Shown here: positions 1 to 13,112 of the stretch, in pieces | Layout: each line of letters begins with the position of its first letter | Position numbering within the stretch: position 1 is the first letter of the stretch | Assembly (NCBI GenBank): GCA_019234815.1 | Contig: JAFALA010000013.1 | Span: 20,012 to 84,011, forward strand | Reading direction: 5' to 3' | Source of the DNA: Burkholderiaceae bacterium | Lineage (GTDB): Bacteria > Pseudomonadota > Gammaproteobacteria > Burkholderiales > Burkholderiaceae_C | Length of the DNA stretch: 64,000 bases | Program-made: the position numbers and the translations under genes | The notes under the pieces: model-generated | Seen by the model: the letters and a program-made list of their open reading frames with translations, nothing else | Told to the model about the DNA's origin: nothing | Databases searched by the model: none

Positions 1-830
1 CGCTGCTGCAGGTTTGCGGTCCACGCTACTTGCTGCTCGCGCGGCTGTGACGCGAAGAATGCCGCGGTGGTCTTGGCTCGTCGCAATTCGGCCAGCATGC
101 CGAATAGCAGTGGAGCAGCTAGCCATTGCAGTTTCGTGCCATGCAACTGCGCGACAACACGTTCGGGGAAGATCAGAGTCTTCTCACTCACGGTGAATCC
201 TGCCAGGTCCGCGATTCGGCGAAATTCGGCCAGGTGCTGGTCATGGGGTTTGCGCGCAGGTAACCAAACCTCCCACCAGATGCCTTCGTCTTCACTGACA
301 GGCAATGCAGTGGGTGCATCGGTCCAAAGCGCATCGAACGCTGCCACGCTCACGCACTCAATCGCGTCGATCAGTTTTTGATGGTCCTGCGGGGTGACGC
401 CGTTGGTTTGCTTGCGAAAGGAGGCGTAGTCGTTGAGCAGGCGATCGAAGTGATCGAGCTTGCCTTCCGGCACGAACACGGTAGCAAGCGTTTGTGTGCC
501 GCGCTGTCTAATGTTGAGAAGCTCGATACCCTGCTTGTCGCGGGCGAGGCTCTCTGCCGCCAGTTCGACCTCTTGGGGGCTAGTGAACTCCACCTGAAGG
601 CCAATTGCACTTTGCATGCCAGCGGCGCGTTGCTGGCCGATCTGGGTTTGTTGTGCCAGCGCAATGGCAGCAAACTGCGCTCGAAGCTTAGCCGCATGAG
701 CCTCGCGAGGTTGAGCTGGAACCCGAGTTTTGCTTCCATCGCCGCCGGTACGAGCGGTGTAATCGTGTGCTGCTTTTGTGCCAGTGGGGAAGAGATGGCG
801 GCGACGACGGTCTTGATCCTGAGTGGCCAT
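1..830 (-). CDS. S8 (subtilisin-like) family peptidase, N-terminal part, runs off the window
   Basis: The frame is open from an ATG at 830 to the left edge, giving about 276 residues with no stop. The start reads MATQDQDRRRRHLFPTGTK, followed by a charged Ala/Gln-rich helical stretch (about residues 40-70) and a mixed alpha/beta segment. This layout resembles the long N-terminal region of S8 peptidases encoded directly after a small AAA+ ATPase. The Asp-His-Ser catalytic residues would lie further left, so protease activity is inferred from family resemblance and the neighbour, not seen. It starts 25 bp after the ATPase stop, so the two are very probably co-transcribed. No good Shine-Dalgarno sequence is visible. 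GC is lower than in the core genes to the right. Confidence 0.66.
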   Translation of the reverse strand, partial: MATQDQDRRRRHLFPTGTKAAHDYTARTGGDGSKTRVPAQPREAHAAKLRAQFAAIALAQQTQIGQQRAAGMQSAIGLQVEFTSPQEVELAAESLARDKQGIELLNIRQRGTQTLATVFVPEGKLDHFDRLLNDYASFRKQTNGVTPQDHQKLIDAIECVSVAAFDALWTDAPTALPVSEDEGIWWEVWLPARKPHDQHLAEFRRIADLAGFTVSEKTLIFPERVVAQLHGTKLQWLAAPLLFGMLAELRRAKTTAAFFASQPREQQVAWTANLQQ

Positions 831-855
831 GCAGTGAATGTCAGGGGTGGCGGTT

Positions 856-1890
856 CTAGGTCGTTTTCATGGATGCCCGACGACGGACTGTTTGCCTGTG
901 CTCAAGGAGCGACTGCAACGTATCCAATTGAACGGTCTCTCGGTCATGCATGACTGCTTCCTTGACCGCGTCGTCGATAGCATTGGAAATCTGCGCGTGA
1001 CTGAGTCCCTGTGCGGCATCAACCAGTTTCCGCAGCGATATGGTGCTTGATAAGAAGCCAGACAGTCGTAATTTCAGCAGAGCCTCAATCTCCTCCTCGG
1101 AGGGGGCGTGGTACTCAATCACGTCATCGAAGCGTCGGAACAAAGCCTCGTCCAGGATCTCAGGATGATTGGTCGCGGCGACCACCACACTGTCCGAGTC
1201 ATCCTGCTCGATCATCAGTAGAAAGCTGTTCAGGATCCGTCGAATTTCGCCAACGTCATTCGACAGGCCTCGTTGGCTGCCGATTGCGTCGAATTCGTCG
1301 AAAAAATAGACCCCACGCGTCGCACTCACTGCGTCAAAGACTTGACGCAGTTTCGCTGCGGTCTCGCCCATGAATTTCGTGATCAAGGCATCCAGGCGTA
1401 CGACGAACAATGGAATGCGCAGTTCTCCTGCGAGCGCCGCCGCAGTCAATGTCTTGCCAGTGCCGGATGGACCAACTAGTAGCAGCTTGCGCCGCGGATA
1501 CAGGCCATGGCTGCGGAGCTTCACGAGGTGTCGCTGCTCCTTCAACACGCGATTCAAGGGAGCCTCGACTGTGGGGGATAGCACCATGTCCGCGAGCAGC
1601 TTTGAAGGATAGGAGACGGTAAGCAGGCCAGCGAGTTCGCCCTTCGGCCGGGCTAGTGGCACGACCGCTGAAGCGTGCGCACCGCTGCGGCGCGTCTTGG
1701 CTGAATCAATCAGCCCCTTAAGCTCCTCGGCCAATTTCCCATGGCCTTGGCGAGCCTCGTGTGCAGCCATCTGCATAGCAATGGCGTAGAACTGCGGCTC
1801 GTCGTCTTCGGCGTACGAGCGCAGCAGTGCCTTGAGTTGTTCGCTTTTTGCCATGGTGGTCGCATTGTGACTGACAAACAGCGCAGCCAT
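856..1890 (-). CDS. AAA+ ATPase paired with S8 peptidase
   Basis: This is a 344-aa AAA+ ATPase. Walker A (GPSGTGKT, residues 140-147), Walker B (YFFDEFD, about 195-201), a sensor-1-like AATNHPEILD and an RRFDD arginine-finger region are all visible, so it should bind and hydrolyse ATP. The first 110 residues are helical and probably contact a partner. Small ATPases of this class are found as the first gene of a pair with an S8 peptidase, and that gene follows here after 25 bp. The ATPase may unfold or present substrates to the protease, or gate it. A second in-frame ATG at 1854 (MAKSEQ) is a possible alternative start; the first has a weak AGGA 12 nt upstream. Its place at an island edge fits a mobile, perhaps defensive, module (inference). 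Confidence 0.82.
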   Translation of the reverse strand: MAALFVSHNATTMAKSEQLKALLRSYAEDDEPQFYAIAMQMAAHEARQGHGKLAEELKGLIDSAKTRRSGAHASAVVPLARPKGELAGLLTVSYPSKLLADMVLSPTVEAPLNRVLKEQRHLVKLRSHGLYPRRKLLLVGPSGTGKTLTAAALAGELRIPLFVVRLDALITKFMGETAAKLRQVFDAVSATRGVYFFDEFDAIGSQRGLSNDVGEIRRILNSFLLMIEQDDSDSVVVAATNHPEILDEALFRRFDDVIEYHAPSEEEIEALLKLRLSGFLSSTISLRKLVDAAQGLSHAQISNAIDDAVKEAVMHDRETVQLDTLQSLLEHRQTVRRRASMKTT

Positions 1891-1953
1891 TCGCCCGTGT
1901 CGTCCTTTGTTTGCTACGCCAAAATCTGGTCAGTAAGGGCGGTATAGCCTCGG

Positions 1954-1976
1954 TTTTGCGGGTATTTTTGCGGGTA
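1954..1976 (+). repeat. Two copies of TTTTGCGGGTA, 12 bp apart
   Basis: The 11-mer TTTTGCGGGTA occurs at 1954-1964 and again at 1966-1976, just left of the first long direct repeat. A related GCGGTA lies at 1939-1944. Short direct repeats at this spacing beside an attachment site resemble arm-type sites of tyrosine recombinases. The integrase is not in the window, so this role is inferred. Confidence 0.55.
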
Positions 1977-2042
1977 CTTGTCTATGTTGTTGATTGATTT
2001 TTTATGTTGAATCAATAGCTTACGAAGCAAATTCGAGTCAGA

Positions 2043-2141
2043 TAGCCGCACCAAATTCTCAAATCACAGCGTCTCAGGACGCATCGCAAGCCCTTGATTC
2101 CCCAGTGAACAAGGGCTTTTTTCTTGCGCATGGCGTAGCAT
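2043..2141. repeat. Long direct repeat R1 (possible attachment site), with terminator-like hairpin
   Basis: These 99 bp match 2705-2803 with about 10 substitutions and two 1-base indels by hand alignment. Both copies begin TAG(C/T)CGCACCAAATTC and end GCGCATGGCGTAGCAT. Each holds a CCTTG...CAAGGGCTTTTTT hairpin with a T-run that would terminate rightward transcription. The left copy supplies the ATG of the next ORF. Confidence 0.75.
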
Positions 2142-2613
2142 GTCGTCTTATGACATCACGGTATTTCTGACGGTACTTCTGACGGTACTGGCCAATACCG
2201 TCAACCCAGATAGCGTCCCCGATGCGCCAGCAAGTACAGCCCCTGCTGCGTCAGCGCCGGGGCACCAGCCAAAAAGCGACGGGGGCAAGGCCAAAGCCGA
2301 ATCAACCACCCCTCCCAAGGCTGCTGCATCAAGCGCTGAGGCATCTCTGAATGAACTACTCTCCACCAGTGTCAAGGCGATTGCCTCAACAACAGTTGCT
2401 GTCATTTGGGTTTTGGTCATTGCAATTGCCGTCATCACGATTTCCATTGCCCGCGCCGTCTTGTCGCTGAAGCCGCAAGGTTTGGACAGTAGCGCGGACG
2501 GAGAAAAGGATGGCAAACCGGGCGACAGCGCCGATATTTCGCTTCCTGGTCTGGAGTTCGCGAAGGATGTAATCAAGCTTGTGACCGACACGGCACCAAG
2601 CATCCGAAAATAG
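2140..2613 (+). CDS. Orphan single-pass membrane protein between two direct repeats
   Basis: This 157-aa ORF is unrecognised. It has an Ala/Pro/Ser/Lys-rich stretch (about residues 25-65), one clear transmembrane segment (about 80-105, TTVAVIWVLVIAIAVI) and an acidic, Gly-rich tail ending PSIRK. The start ATG lies on the right edge of repeat R1, and the first codons are made of 12-bp repeats, giving FLTVLLTVL. The annotated N-terminus may therefore be an accident of integration. No better in-frame ATG exists downstream before the membrane segment, and no Shine-Dalgarno is obvious. It may be cargo of a small element or a remnant. Confidence 0.45.
   Translation: MSSYDITVFLTVLLTVLANTVNPDSVPDAPASTAPAASAPGHQPKSDGGKAKAESTTPPKAAASSAEASLNELLSTSVKAIASTTVAVIWVLVIAIAVITISIARAVLSLKPQGLDSSADGEKDGKPGDSADISLPGLEFAKDVIKLVTDTAPSIRK
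2155..2187 (+). repeat. Three 12-bp-spaced copies of a nine-base repeat ending ACGGTA
   Basis: ATCACGGTA at 2155-2163 is followed by CTGACGGTA at 2167-2175 and again at 2179-2187. The 12-bp period and GGTA core match the pair at 1954-1976 on the other side of R1, so R1 is flanked on both sides by similar short repeats. This looks like a recombinase or excisionase site array. Confidence 0.55.
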
Positions 2614-2979
2614 CCGTGCGGTAAGTCCGCGCAGTTGCCGGGTGCGGACACCATACAAAGGCCCTTTTCGGCAGACGAAGCCCGCCCGCCGTGGCAGACT
2701 TGGCTAGTCGCACCAAATTCCAAAATCACGGCGTCCCAGGACGCTTCGCAATCCTTGATTCCCTGGAGAACAAGGGCTTTTTTTCTTGCGCATGGCGTAG
2801 CATCTTGCCGAATGGGCAGGCATGCGGGCTTGCGGCCCTTTTGAGTCTGTCGTACCTGGAACTGGGGCATGGATGCACGCGCGTACGGGCAATCCCCCCT
2901 TGGGTGGGTTGACCGCGGGTGCATGCTGCGGTCCACTCGGGCGCGACTTCCTACCGAGTGAAACCTGCGTCCTCTTTTT
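2614..2979. other. Gene-free stretch holding repeat R2 and the upstream region of the RDD gene
   Basis: Apart from R2 (2705-2803), I see no convincing coding sequence, tRNA or promoter. Codon use returns to the high-GC style of the core genome after about 2880, so the island boundary is placed here. Confidence 0.5.
2705..2803. repeat. Long direct repeat R2 (possible right attachment site)
   Basis: This is the second copy of the 99-bp repeat described at 2043-2141, including the hairpin CCTTG...CAAGGGCTTTTTTT. The interval between R1 and R2 is about 560 bp and contains one ORF. The sequence right of R2 looks like core chromosome. Confidence 0.75.
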
Positions 2980-4962
2980 ATGAATTCAGTTTTGGAAACC
3001 CGCGCCGCCGCTGCAGGCGTGAAGAACTCGAATGTCGCCGCCTGGCACCTGAGAGTGTTGGCATCTGCTGTCGACCTTGCGTTGTGGCTGCTGATCCTGC
3101 TGGTCAGCGAATGGTTGTTTGCAAGCTCTTCGATGGCCGATGCGCTGTCGCCCATCGCAGGCAAGGCGCTGGCATGGATGGTGGCCAGCCTGCTGGTGGT
3201 TGGGTGCTGGAAGATCGCTGGCGCGACACCGGGCAAGATGGTGTTCGCCTCGCGCGTGGTCGATGCCGGCACGGGCGGACCGCTGGGCCTGGGCCAATGC
3301 TTGGTTCGATGGGTCGGCTTGCTGGCCTCTGCCGTGCCGCTGGGCGCCGGACTGCATTGGGCTGCGCTGGATCCCAAGGGCCAGGCCGTGCACGACAAGC
3401 TGGCCGGTACCTTGGTTGTCGTCGTGCCGCGCGTCGGCGGCGCGGCGCCCGCGCCCAAGAACCTGCTCGATTACCTGCGCTGCCATTGGCGCGGTGAGCT
3501 CGGCGTGGCGCCCAGTCTCTTTGTCAACACGCTGCTGCTGCCCGCGCCCATGCTGGCGGCGCTGGTCTGGCTCAGCCTGCGCGTCAACGTCGACGGCGAG
3601 GATCTGCGGCTGTGGAGCACGCTGCTGGTCGTGTTGTGGCCTCTGGCCCTCGCGACGCTGGGCTGGGGGGCGATCGGGACCTGGCGCGCGCTACATGCGC
3701 ACGTCGGCGTCGATCCGCGCGTGGGGCTTGCGGTGCAGGTGCTGGTCGGCGCCTTGGTCGCCGTGGCGCTGGGTTCGACGCTGTTCGACTTTGCTCCACG
3801 GCTGGGCAGCTACCTGGCCCTGATCAGGGGCAGCGACCCGATGGGCCATGCCGGTTTGAGCGCGTCGCCTGACGGACGACGGTTGCGCATGAGCGGTGCC
3901 ATCGGCATGGGCGACAGTCGGGCGTTTCTTGCGCTTGCAGCGCAGGCGCCGCAGGCCAGGACGCTGGAGATCGAATCCTTGGACGGTCGGCTCGGCGAGG
4001 CGCGCCGCATCGCCGAGCTCGTGCATTCGCAAGGCTGGTTGACCCGGGCGGTCGGCGCTTGCGACGGGCCCTGCGCATTGATCTTCGTCGCTGGCGCGCA
4101 CAGGCAGTTGATGCCGGGCGCGTCCCTGGGACTGAAGCGCATCGCGCCGGGCATGCTGAGCTGGCTGACCCGGCCGACGGCCGACCAGTCGCTCGCCCAG
4201 GCGTTTGGCGCCGTGGGTGCGCCGACCTCGCTGCTCCGCCGGATCTTGACCATGCCGCCGAGCGGCCGCTACAGCGCCGGCCCGGACCAATGGGCGCGTG
4301 ACGAAGTCGTCGATCCGCCGTCGGCGGGCCTGGAGATCCACCTTCCGGAGGACAGGGCGCACCGCACCGCCGCCGAGCTGGCCGAGCTCTTGCGTGGCAA
4401 TCCGGCCTGGTATGCGCTTGAACTCCACTATCCGGGCGCGGTGGATGCGGCCTCGGCGCGCATGGTTGCAGCCAGTGCGGACCCCGCGGCGGACGATGCC
4501 ACTGTGCTGGCGGAAGGGCAGGGCGTATTCGCCGACCTGTTGCCGCGCCTGTTGCAGGAGACCGATGCCGAGCAGCGCGTTCGGTATCTGCCGATCTGGC
4601 GCGACCAGCTGGCAGCCGCGCGCATGGGGAGTCCGGCGCAGTGCCTGTATCTGCTAACCGGTCAGGCGGCCGGGCGGCGTGGTCTGCCTGCGGAGATCTC
4701 GGAACGCGAAGCGAGTTGGATCGTCGAGGCCACGCAGGTGGTCGATGCGCAAGCGGTCCGGCCCGTGACCGCTGTCGAAACCGAGGTGATCCGGCATCAG
4801 CTGGGGGAGCGCGCCCCCGAGGTCATCGACGGGCTGATGGTCAAGGCACGCGGCCGCAACGCCCGCCCCGACTGCGAGCACACGATCCAGATCCTGGACC
4901 TCGTCGGCACCCTGCCGCTGCGCACTCGCCAGCTCGCCGCGCGCGCGGTGTTTCAGGACTGA
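2980..4962 (+). CDS. RDD-family membrane protein fused to a degenerate ClpP/S49-like domain
   Basis: The 660-aa product starts with an RDD domain (about residues 17-150), containing several hydrophobic helices and the typical late motif DPKGQAVHDKLAGT. More membrane helices follow at about 180-285. Residues 295-455 resemble the ClpP-like fold of COG3904-type proteins: a GAIGMGDSRAF strand, an RIAELVHSQGW helix and CDGPCALIFVAG (361-372). Relatives usually have C-x-S-A-C at this point; here the Ser is Gly363 and the Ala is Pro364, so the domain is probably not catalytic. The last 200 residues are helical and unassigned. The start is the ATG after a gap from the island, with no strong SD. The following small gene is 9 bp away and probably co-transcribed. 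Role unknown; membrane stress or transport are guesses. Confidence 0.75.
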   Translation: MNSVLETRAAAAGVKNSNVAAWHLRVLASAVDLALWLLILLVSEWLFASSSMADALSPIAGKALAWMVASLLVVGCWKIAGATPGKMVFASRVVDAGTGGPLGLGQCLVRWVGLLASAVPLGAGLHWAALDPKGQAVHDKLAGTLVVVVPRVGGAAPAPKNLLDYLRCHWRGELGVAPSLFVNTLLLPAPMLAALVWLSLRVNVDGEDLRLWSTLLVVLWPLALATLGWGAIGTWRALHAHVGVDPRVGLAVQVLVGALVAVALGSTLFDFAPRLGSYLALIRGSDPMGHAGLSASPDGRRLRMSGAIGMGDSRAFLALAAQAPQARTLEIESLDGRLGEARRIAELVHSQGWLTRAVGACDGPCALIFVAGAHRQLMPGASLGLKRIAPGMLSWLTRPTADQSLAQAFGAVGAPTSLLRRILTMPPSGRYSAGPDQWARDEVVDPPSAGLEIHLPEDRAHRTAAELAELLRGNPAWYALELHYPGAVDAASARMVAASADPAADDATVLAEGQGVFADLLPRLLQETDAEQRVRYLPIWRDQLAAARMGSPAQCLYLLTGQAAGRRGLPAEISEREASWIVEATQVVDAQAVRPVTAVETEVIRHQLGERAPEVIDGLMVKARGRNARPDCEHTIQILDLVGTLPLRTRQLAARAVFQD

Positions 4963-4971
4963 GGGACAACC

Positions 4972-5364
4972 ATGATGAATCGATTCTGGACTCTGCTGGC
5001 GCTGGTGGTTCTCGCATTGGTCGCGATGGTGGTGGGAGACCCCGGCTTGCTGAGTACATGGCGCGCGAAATGGGACGCGACGTCGCACACGGCGCTGCCG
5101 CAGCTGGGTTCAAGTGCCGGCAACGCGACGGTCCATAAATGCCGCTCGAATGGCGGCATCAGCTACTCGACCGAGAAATGCCCGCGCGGCAGCACCGAGG
5201 ACACCCTGGCGCCAGACCGCGTGACCACCGTCAGCATGCCCAAGCCCGCGCTGCTGCCCGCCACGCCGGCCTCGCTGCCGACGGTGCGCGACCTGCTGGT
5301 TAACCCGAACGAGCCGAACCTGAAGCAGATGGAGATGGACAGGGCCTTGAACGAGTCGAGATAG
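4972..5364 (+). CDS. DUF4124-like small membrane-anchored protein
   Basis: This 130-aa protein begins with a membrane segment or uncleaved signal (about residues 5-24). A short module containing VHKCRSNGGISYSTEKCP (about 54-71) matches the DUF4124 pattern, in which two cysteines bracket a G-x-x-x-Y-S turn and which sits in the periplasm. The rest is Pro/Leu-rich linker and a short charged helix. It lies 9 bp downstream of the RDD gene with ACAACC before the ATG, so the two are probably one operon, closed by the hairpin at 5438-5472. Function unknown. Confidence 0.72.
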   Translation: MMNRFWTLLALVVLALVAMVVGDPGLLSTWRAKWDATSHTALPQLGSSAGNATVHKCRSNGGISYSTEKCPRGSTEDTLAPDRVTTVSMPKPALLPATPASLPTVRDLLVNPNEPNLKQMEMDRALNESR

Positions 5365-7913
<2,549 letters not shown>

Positions 7914-7922
7914 CGGCGCAGT

Positions 7923-8753
7923 TCAGCGCCCGCGAGGGCGCGGGAGCGGCCTGAGCAGCTGGCGCAGGAAGCCCGGCGATACGGCCTGCGAGATGCCGTA
8001 TCGCTGGGGAAAGGCCTTGGGCAGATGAAAGCTGCCAAACAGCAGGTCCCACACGGGCAGCAGCGCCGCGTAGTTCTTGTTCACGTAGGCGGCGCCGTCG
8101 TTGGCGTGGTGCCAATGGTGGAATGCCGGGGTGCTGATCAGCCCGTCCAGCCCTCGAAGGCGCCAGCGCACGTTGGCGTGCACGAAGCTGGTCCAGGCGC
8201 GGTTGAACAGCGCGACGGCGATCATCATGCCGTTGGCACTGTCGATGCCGCCTTGCGCCAAGCCCAGCAGATAGCTGGGAATCAACACGATGCAGCGGGT
8301 GTAGACAGCATCCACCGGATGGGTGCGGGTGTTGACCAGCCAGTCCATGCGCTCGGCGCTGTGATGGATGGCGTGGAACTGCCACAGCCACGGCATCTGG
8401 TGGGACCAGCGGTGGGCCCAGTAATAGGCCAGGTCGCCCACCACCAGCGAGGCCGGCATCAGCAGCCACCACGGCTGGGCGGCGACCCATTGCAACCAGG
8501 CCGCGGGGATCCAGCCTTGCATGGCGCGCACAAGCAGTGCACCGGCCAGCATCAGCAGCAAGGCGGTCAAGGTGCCGCCGACGAAGTAATAGGCCAGGTC
8601 GGTCAGGATGTCGGGGCGCAGCACCTGTTGCCGCTGCTTCGGCCAAAGCCTTTCGAGCGGGACGAACACCAGCGCCAGGATCGGCAGCATGACGCCGAGC
8701 CGTTCGAAGTTGACGCCGAGCTGGTTCGCGACGGCCAGGAATTGATTCAGCAT
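7923..8753 (-). CDS. Sterol desaturase/fatty-acid hydroxylase family protein
   Basis: This 276-aa integral membrane di-iron enzyme shows the three histidine clusters of the superfamily: HRWSH (114-118), HAIHH (127-131) and HHWHH (212-216), plus an extra His at 145. Four or more hydrophobic segments surround them. Members use O2 to hydroxylate or desaturate lipids; the substrate cannot be told from sequence. The C-terminus is Arg/Pro-rich. It is transcribed leftwards, after two hairpins that separate it from the PEP-CTERM gene, and probably has its own promoter. Confidence 0.9.
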   Translation of the reverse strand: MLNQFLAVANQLGVNFERLGVMLPILALVFVPLERLWPKQRQQVLRPDILTDLAYYFVGGTLTALLLMLAGALLVRAMQGWIPAAWLQWVAAQPWWLLMPASLVVGDLAYYWAHRWSHQMPWLWQFHAIHHSAERMDWLVNTRTHPVDAVYTRCIVLIPSYLLGLAQGGIDSANGMMIAVALFNRAWTSFVHANVRWRLRGLDGLISTPAFHHWHHANDGAAYVNKNYAALLPVWDLLFGSFHLPKAFPQRYGISQAVSPGFLRQLLRPLPRPRGR

Positions 8754-8780
8754 GGAGGTTCGCGCAAGGCCGGCATCATG

Positions 8781-8816
8781 AAAAAAAGCGCCCGGCCCCG
8801 GGGCGGGCGGCGCTTC
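8781..8816 (-). terminator. Terminator after the PEP-CTERM gene
   Basis: On the reverse strand, AAGCGCC and GGCGCTT form a GC-rich hairpin followed by a run of T (the A-run at 8781-8787). Confidence 0.75.
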
Positions 8817-8827
8817 TTGGAGCGGCG

Positions 8828-8859
8828 GGCTGAAGGCCCTCGACCGAGGGCTTTCAGCC
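8828..8859 (-). terminator. Long hairpin overlapping the PEP-CTERM stop codon
   Basis: GGCTGAA-G-GCCCTCG pairs almost perfectly with GAGGGC-T-TTCAGCC around an ACC loop. The stem includes the stop codon of the reverse-strand gene. It probably protects the mRNA 3' end or helps termination together with the next hairpin. Confidence 0.55.
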
Positions 8860-9534
8860 TTGGCGGGCCTGGCGGCGGCGCACCAGGGAGCCGACGATGG
8901 CGACGCCGGCCAGCATCATCGCCGAGGTCGAGGGCTCGGGAACGGCCTGGGCCAGGCTCACGCCGTCCAGCAGGAGCAGGGGCTCGGGCGCCACGGCGCT
9001 GGTCGACTTGGCGGCAAAGGTCAAGGCTTCGGTGGCGCTACTGGCCACGAAGTTCAGGCTGACCTGCGTCCAGCCGCTGGCGGCGCTGGCGCCGGGCGTG
9101 GCGATGGCCGTGCTGTTGGCCGAACTGCTGCCCAGCGACACGTTCCAGTACATGCTGCCGGGCGTGTAGGTGCTGGTGGAGCGGTTGTCAGCGGCTTCGT
9201 AGAACGACACCGTGTAGCTCTTGCCGACGGTCAGTCCGGAGATGTTCTGCGAGATGACATCGTTTTGCTGGCTGACGTACCAGGTGCCCAGGACGTTGCC
9301 GCCAGGATTGCCGGGGCTGCTCGACAGCAGGTCCGCCTTGCCTTGCTGGGCGTTCCACTGGGCCGCGGTCAGGGCGCCGAAGCTGCCGCTGTTGATCGTC
9401 CAGTCGGTGATGCTGCCGTCGGGGGTCGAATTGGCGTTGAACGAGGCATTGGCGACGGTCTGCGCGAAACCGAGGCCGGAGAATCCTGCCAGGGCGGCAG
9501 CCGACAGGGCCAGAATGGATTTGATGAATTTCAT
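8854..9534 (-). CDS. PEP-CTERM sorted exported protein
   Basis: The 226-aa product has a signal peptide (1-24, ending GLGFAQ) and a beta-rich extracellular domain. It ends with the sorting signal VPEPSTSAMMLAGVAIVGS then LVRRRQ, i.e. PEP motif, membrane helix and basic tail. Such proteins are processed by an exosortase and end up on the surface or in extracellular polymer. The ectodomain start (NASFN...W...SGSF) resembles the choice-of-anchor/DUF642 carbohydrate-binding-like group. No exosortase gene is nearby, so it depends on one elsewhere. It stands alone, with terminator hairpins behind it. Confidence 0.88.
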   Translation of the reverse strand: MKFIKSILALSAAALAGFSGLGFAQTVANASFNANSTPDGSITDWTINSGSFGALTAAQWNAQQGKADLLSSSPGNPGGNVLGTWYVSQQNDVISQNISGLTVGKSYTVSFYEAADNRSTSTYTPGSMYWNVSLGSSSANSTAIATPGASAASGWTQVSLNFVASSATEALTFAAKSTSAVAPEPLLLLDGVSLAQAVPEPSTSAMMLAGVAIVGSLVRRRQARQG

Positions 9535-9726
9535 GATTTGATAACGCCGCAGATGTTGTGCGATATGGAATGCCGCGTTTGTACCTGACGCCCACTCCCT
9601 GTAAAACCCTCCGAGTGAGGGGGATTTGGCATATGGCCGTTATTTGCTTGCAGCAATCAAAGGTTTTGTGCCTTTTTCACGTCGCCGGGGCAAAGCGCTC
9701 TGAGGACGTCTGCGCATGGAGCGGCT

Positions 9727-10068
9727 TCAGCCTTGCTGAATCTTGATGCGGATGCGGCTTGGGCTCAGGCCCTGGGCCTGGATCATGGCTTCGAGGCGGG
9801 GCTGCAGCTGTCTCAATTTGGCGGCGACGGCGGCATTGGCGGCCAGCAGGCTCCAGGCTTCCTCGTCGATGGGGCCGGGCTTGACAAAGCGCGTCATGGC
9901 GCCTGGCAGTGCCGGCGCCACGATGGCCATGCGCAAATTGGAGGCTCGCATCAGGGCGCCCAGCCGCGCCAGGCCTTCGTGTGCAGAAAGCGCATCGGCG
10001 ACGGGCAGGAGGTCCGGCACCGAGTGCTGCGAATGGGGAGCGTGCCCTGGTTGAAATCGCCTGCGCAT
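9727..10068 (-). CDS. DUF721 (DciA-like) protein
   Basis: This 113-aa small basic protein ends in a domain with the DUF721 pattern ([27 protein letters not shown], then [11 protein letters not shown]). DUF721 includes DciA, which helps load replicative helicase in bacteria lacking DnaC, and is often encoded next to secA. Here it diverges from secA. The DciA function is from family knowledge. The N-terminal 30 residues are poorly conserved, so the start could be slightly later. Confidence 0.75.
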   Translation of the reverse strand: MRRRFQPGHAPHSQHSVPDLLPVADALSAHEGLARLGALMRASNLRMAIVAPALPGAMTRFVKPGPIDEEAWSLLAANAAVAAKLRQLQPRLEAMIQAQGLSPSRIRIKIQQG

Positions 10069-10251
10069 GCCTCAAGTGTAGTGTCGCAGTCGAATGCTAA
10101 ACTCCCGCGGTTCAATTTCAGGGGGCTGGCCCGAACCGGATCGGCTGACCTGGACACCCTATTCAATCAATCACGACAAGACGCTCGGGGCCCTGCGCCG
10201 GTATCCGGTTCCGGTATCCGGGCTGTCTCCTGTTCAAAGACCCAACGCCGC

Positions 10252-12987
<2,736 letters not shown>

Positions 12988-13006
12988 CCGGTCCTGGATC
13001 AGACGG

Positions 13007-13033
13007 CGGCTCCTTCGGGAGCCGTTTTCTTTT
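13007..13033 (+). terminator. secA terminator
   Basis: CGGCTCC-TTC-GGGAGCCG is a near-perfect hairpin followed by TTTTCTTTT. Confidence 0.9.
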
Positions 13034-13112
13034 GGAAGCCTCTTTGGGCTAACGCTCAAATGTGTGCATCGGGGCGATACTCGCCCAATCTTTGTGAGCC
13101 ACGAGGATTCCG

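Noticed and set aside
378..953. 191-codon forward frame at the left end
   Set aside because: It is antisense to the S8-type gene, whose frame continues to the window edge and fits the ATPase operon.
2690..2720. tRNA 3' end suggested by GTCGCACCA in repeat R2
   Set aside because: The preceding 75 bases cannot be folded into acceptor, anticodon and T arms, so I do not call a tRNA or tRNA fragment.
2148..3458. 436-codon reverse frame spanning the island edge and RDD gene
   Set aside because: It crosses the repeat, the intergenic region and the start of the RDD gene with no recognisable protein; composition is shadow-like.
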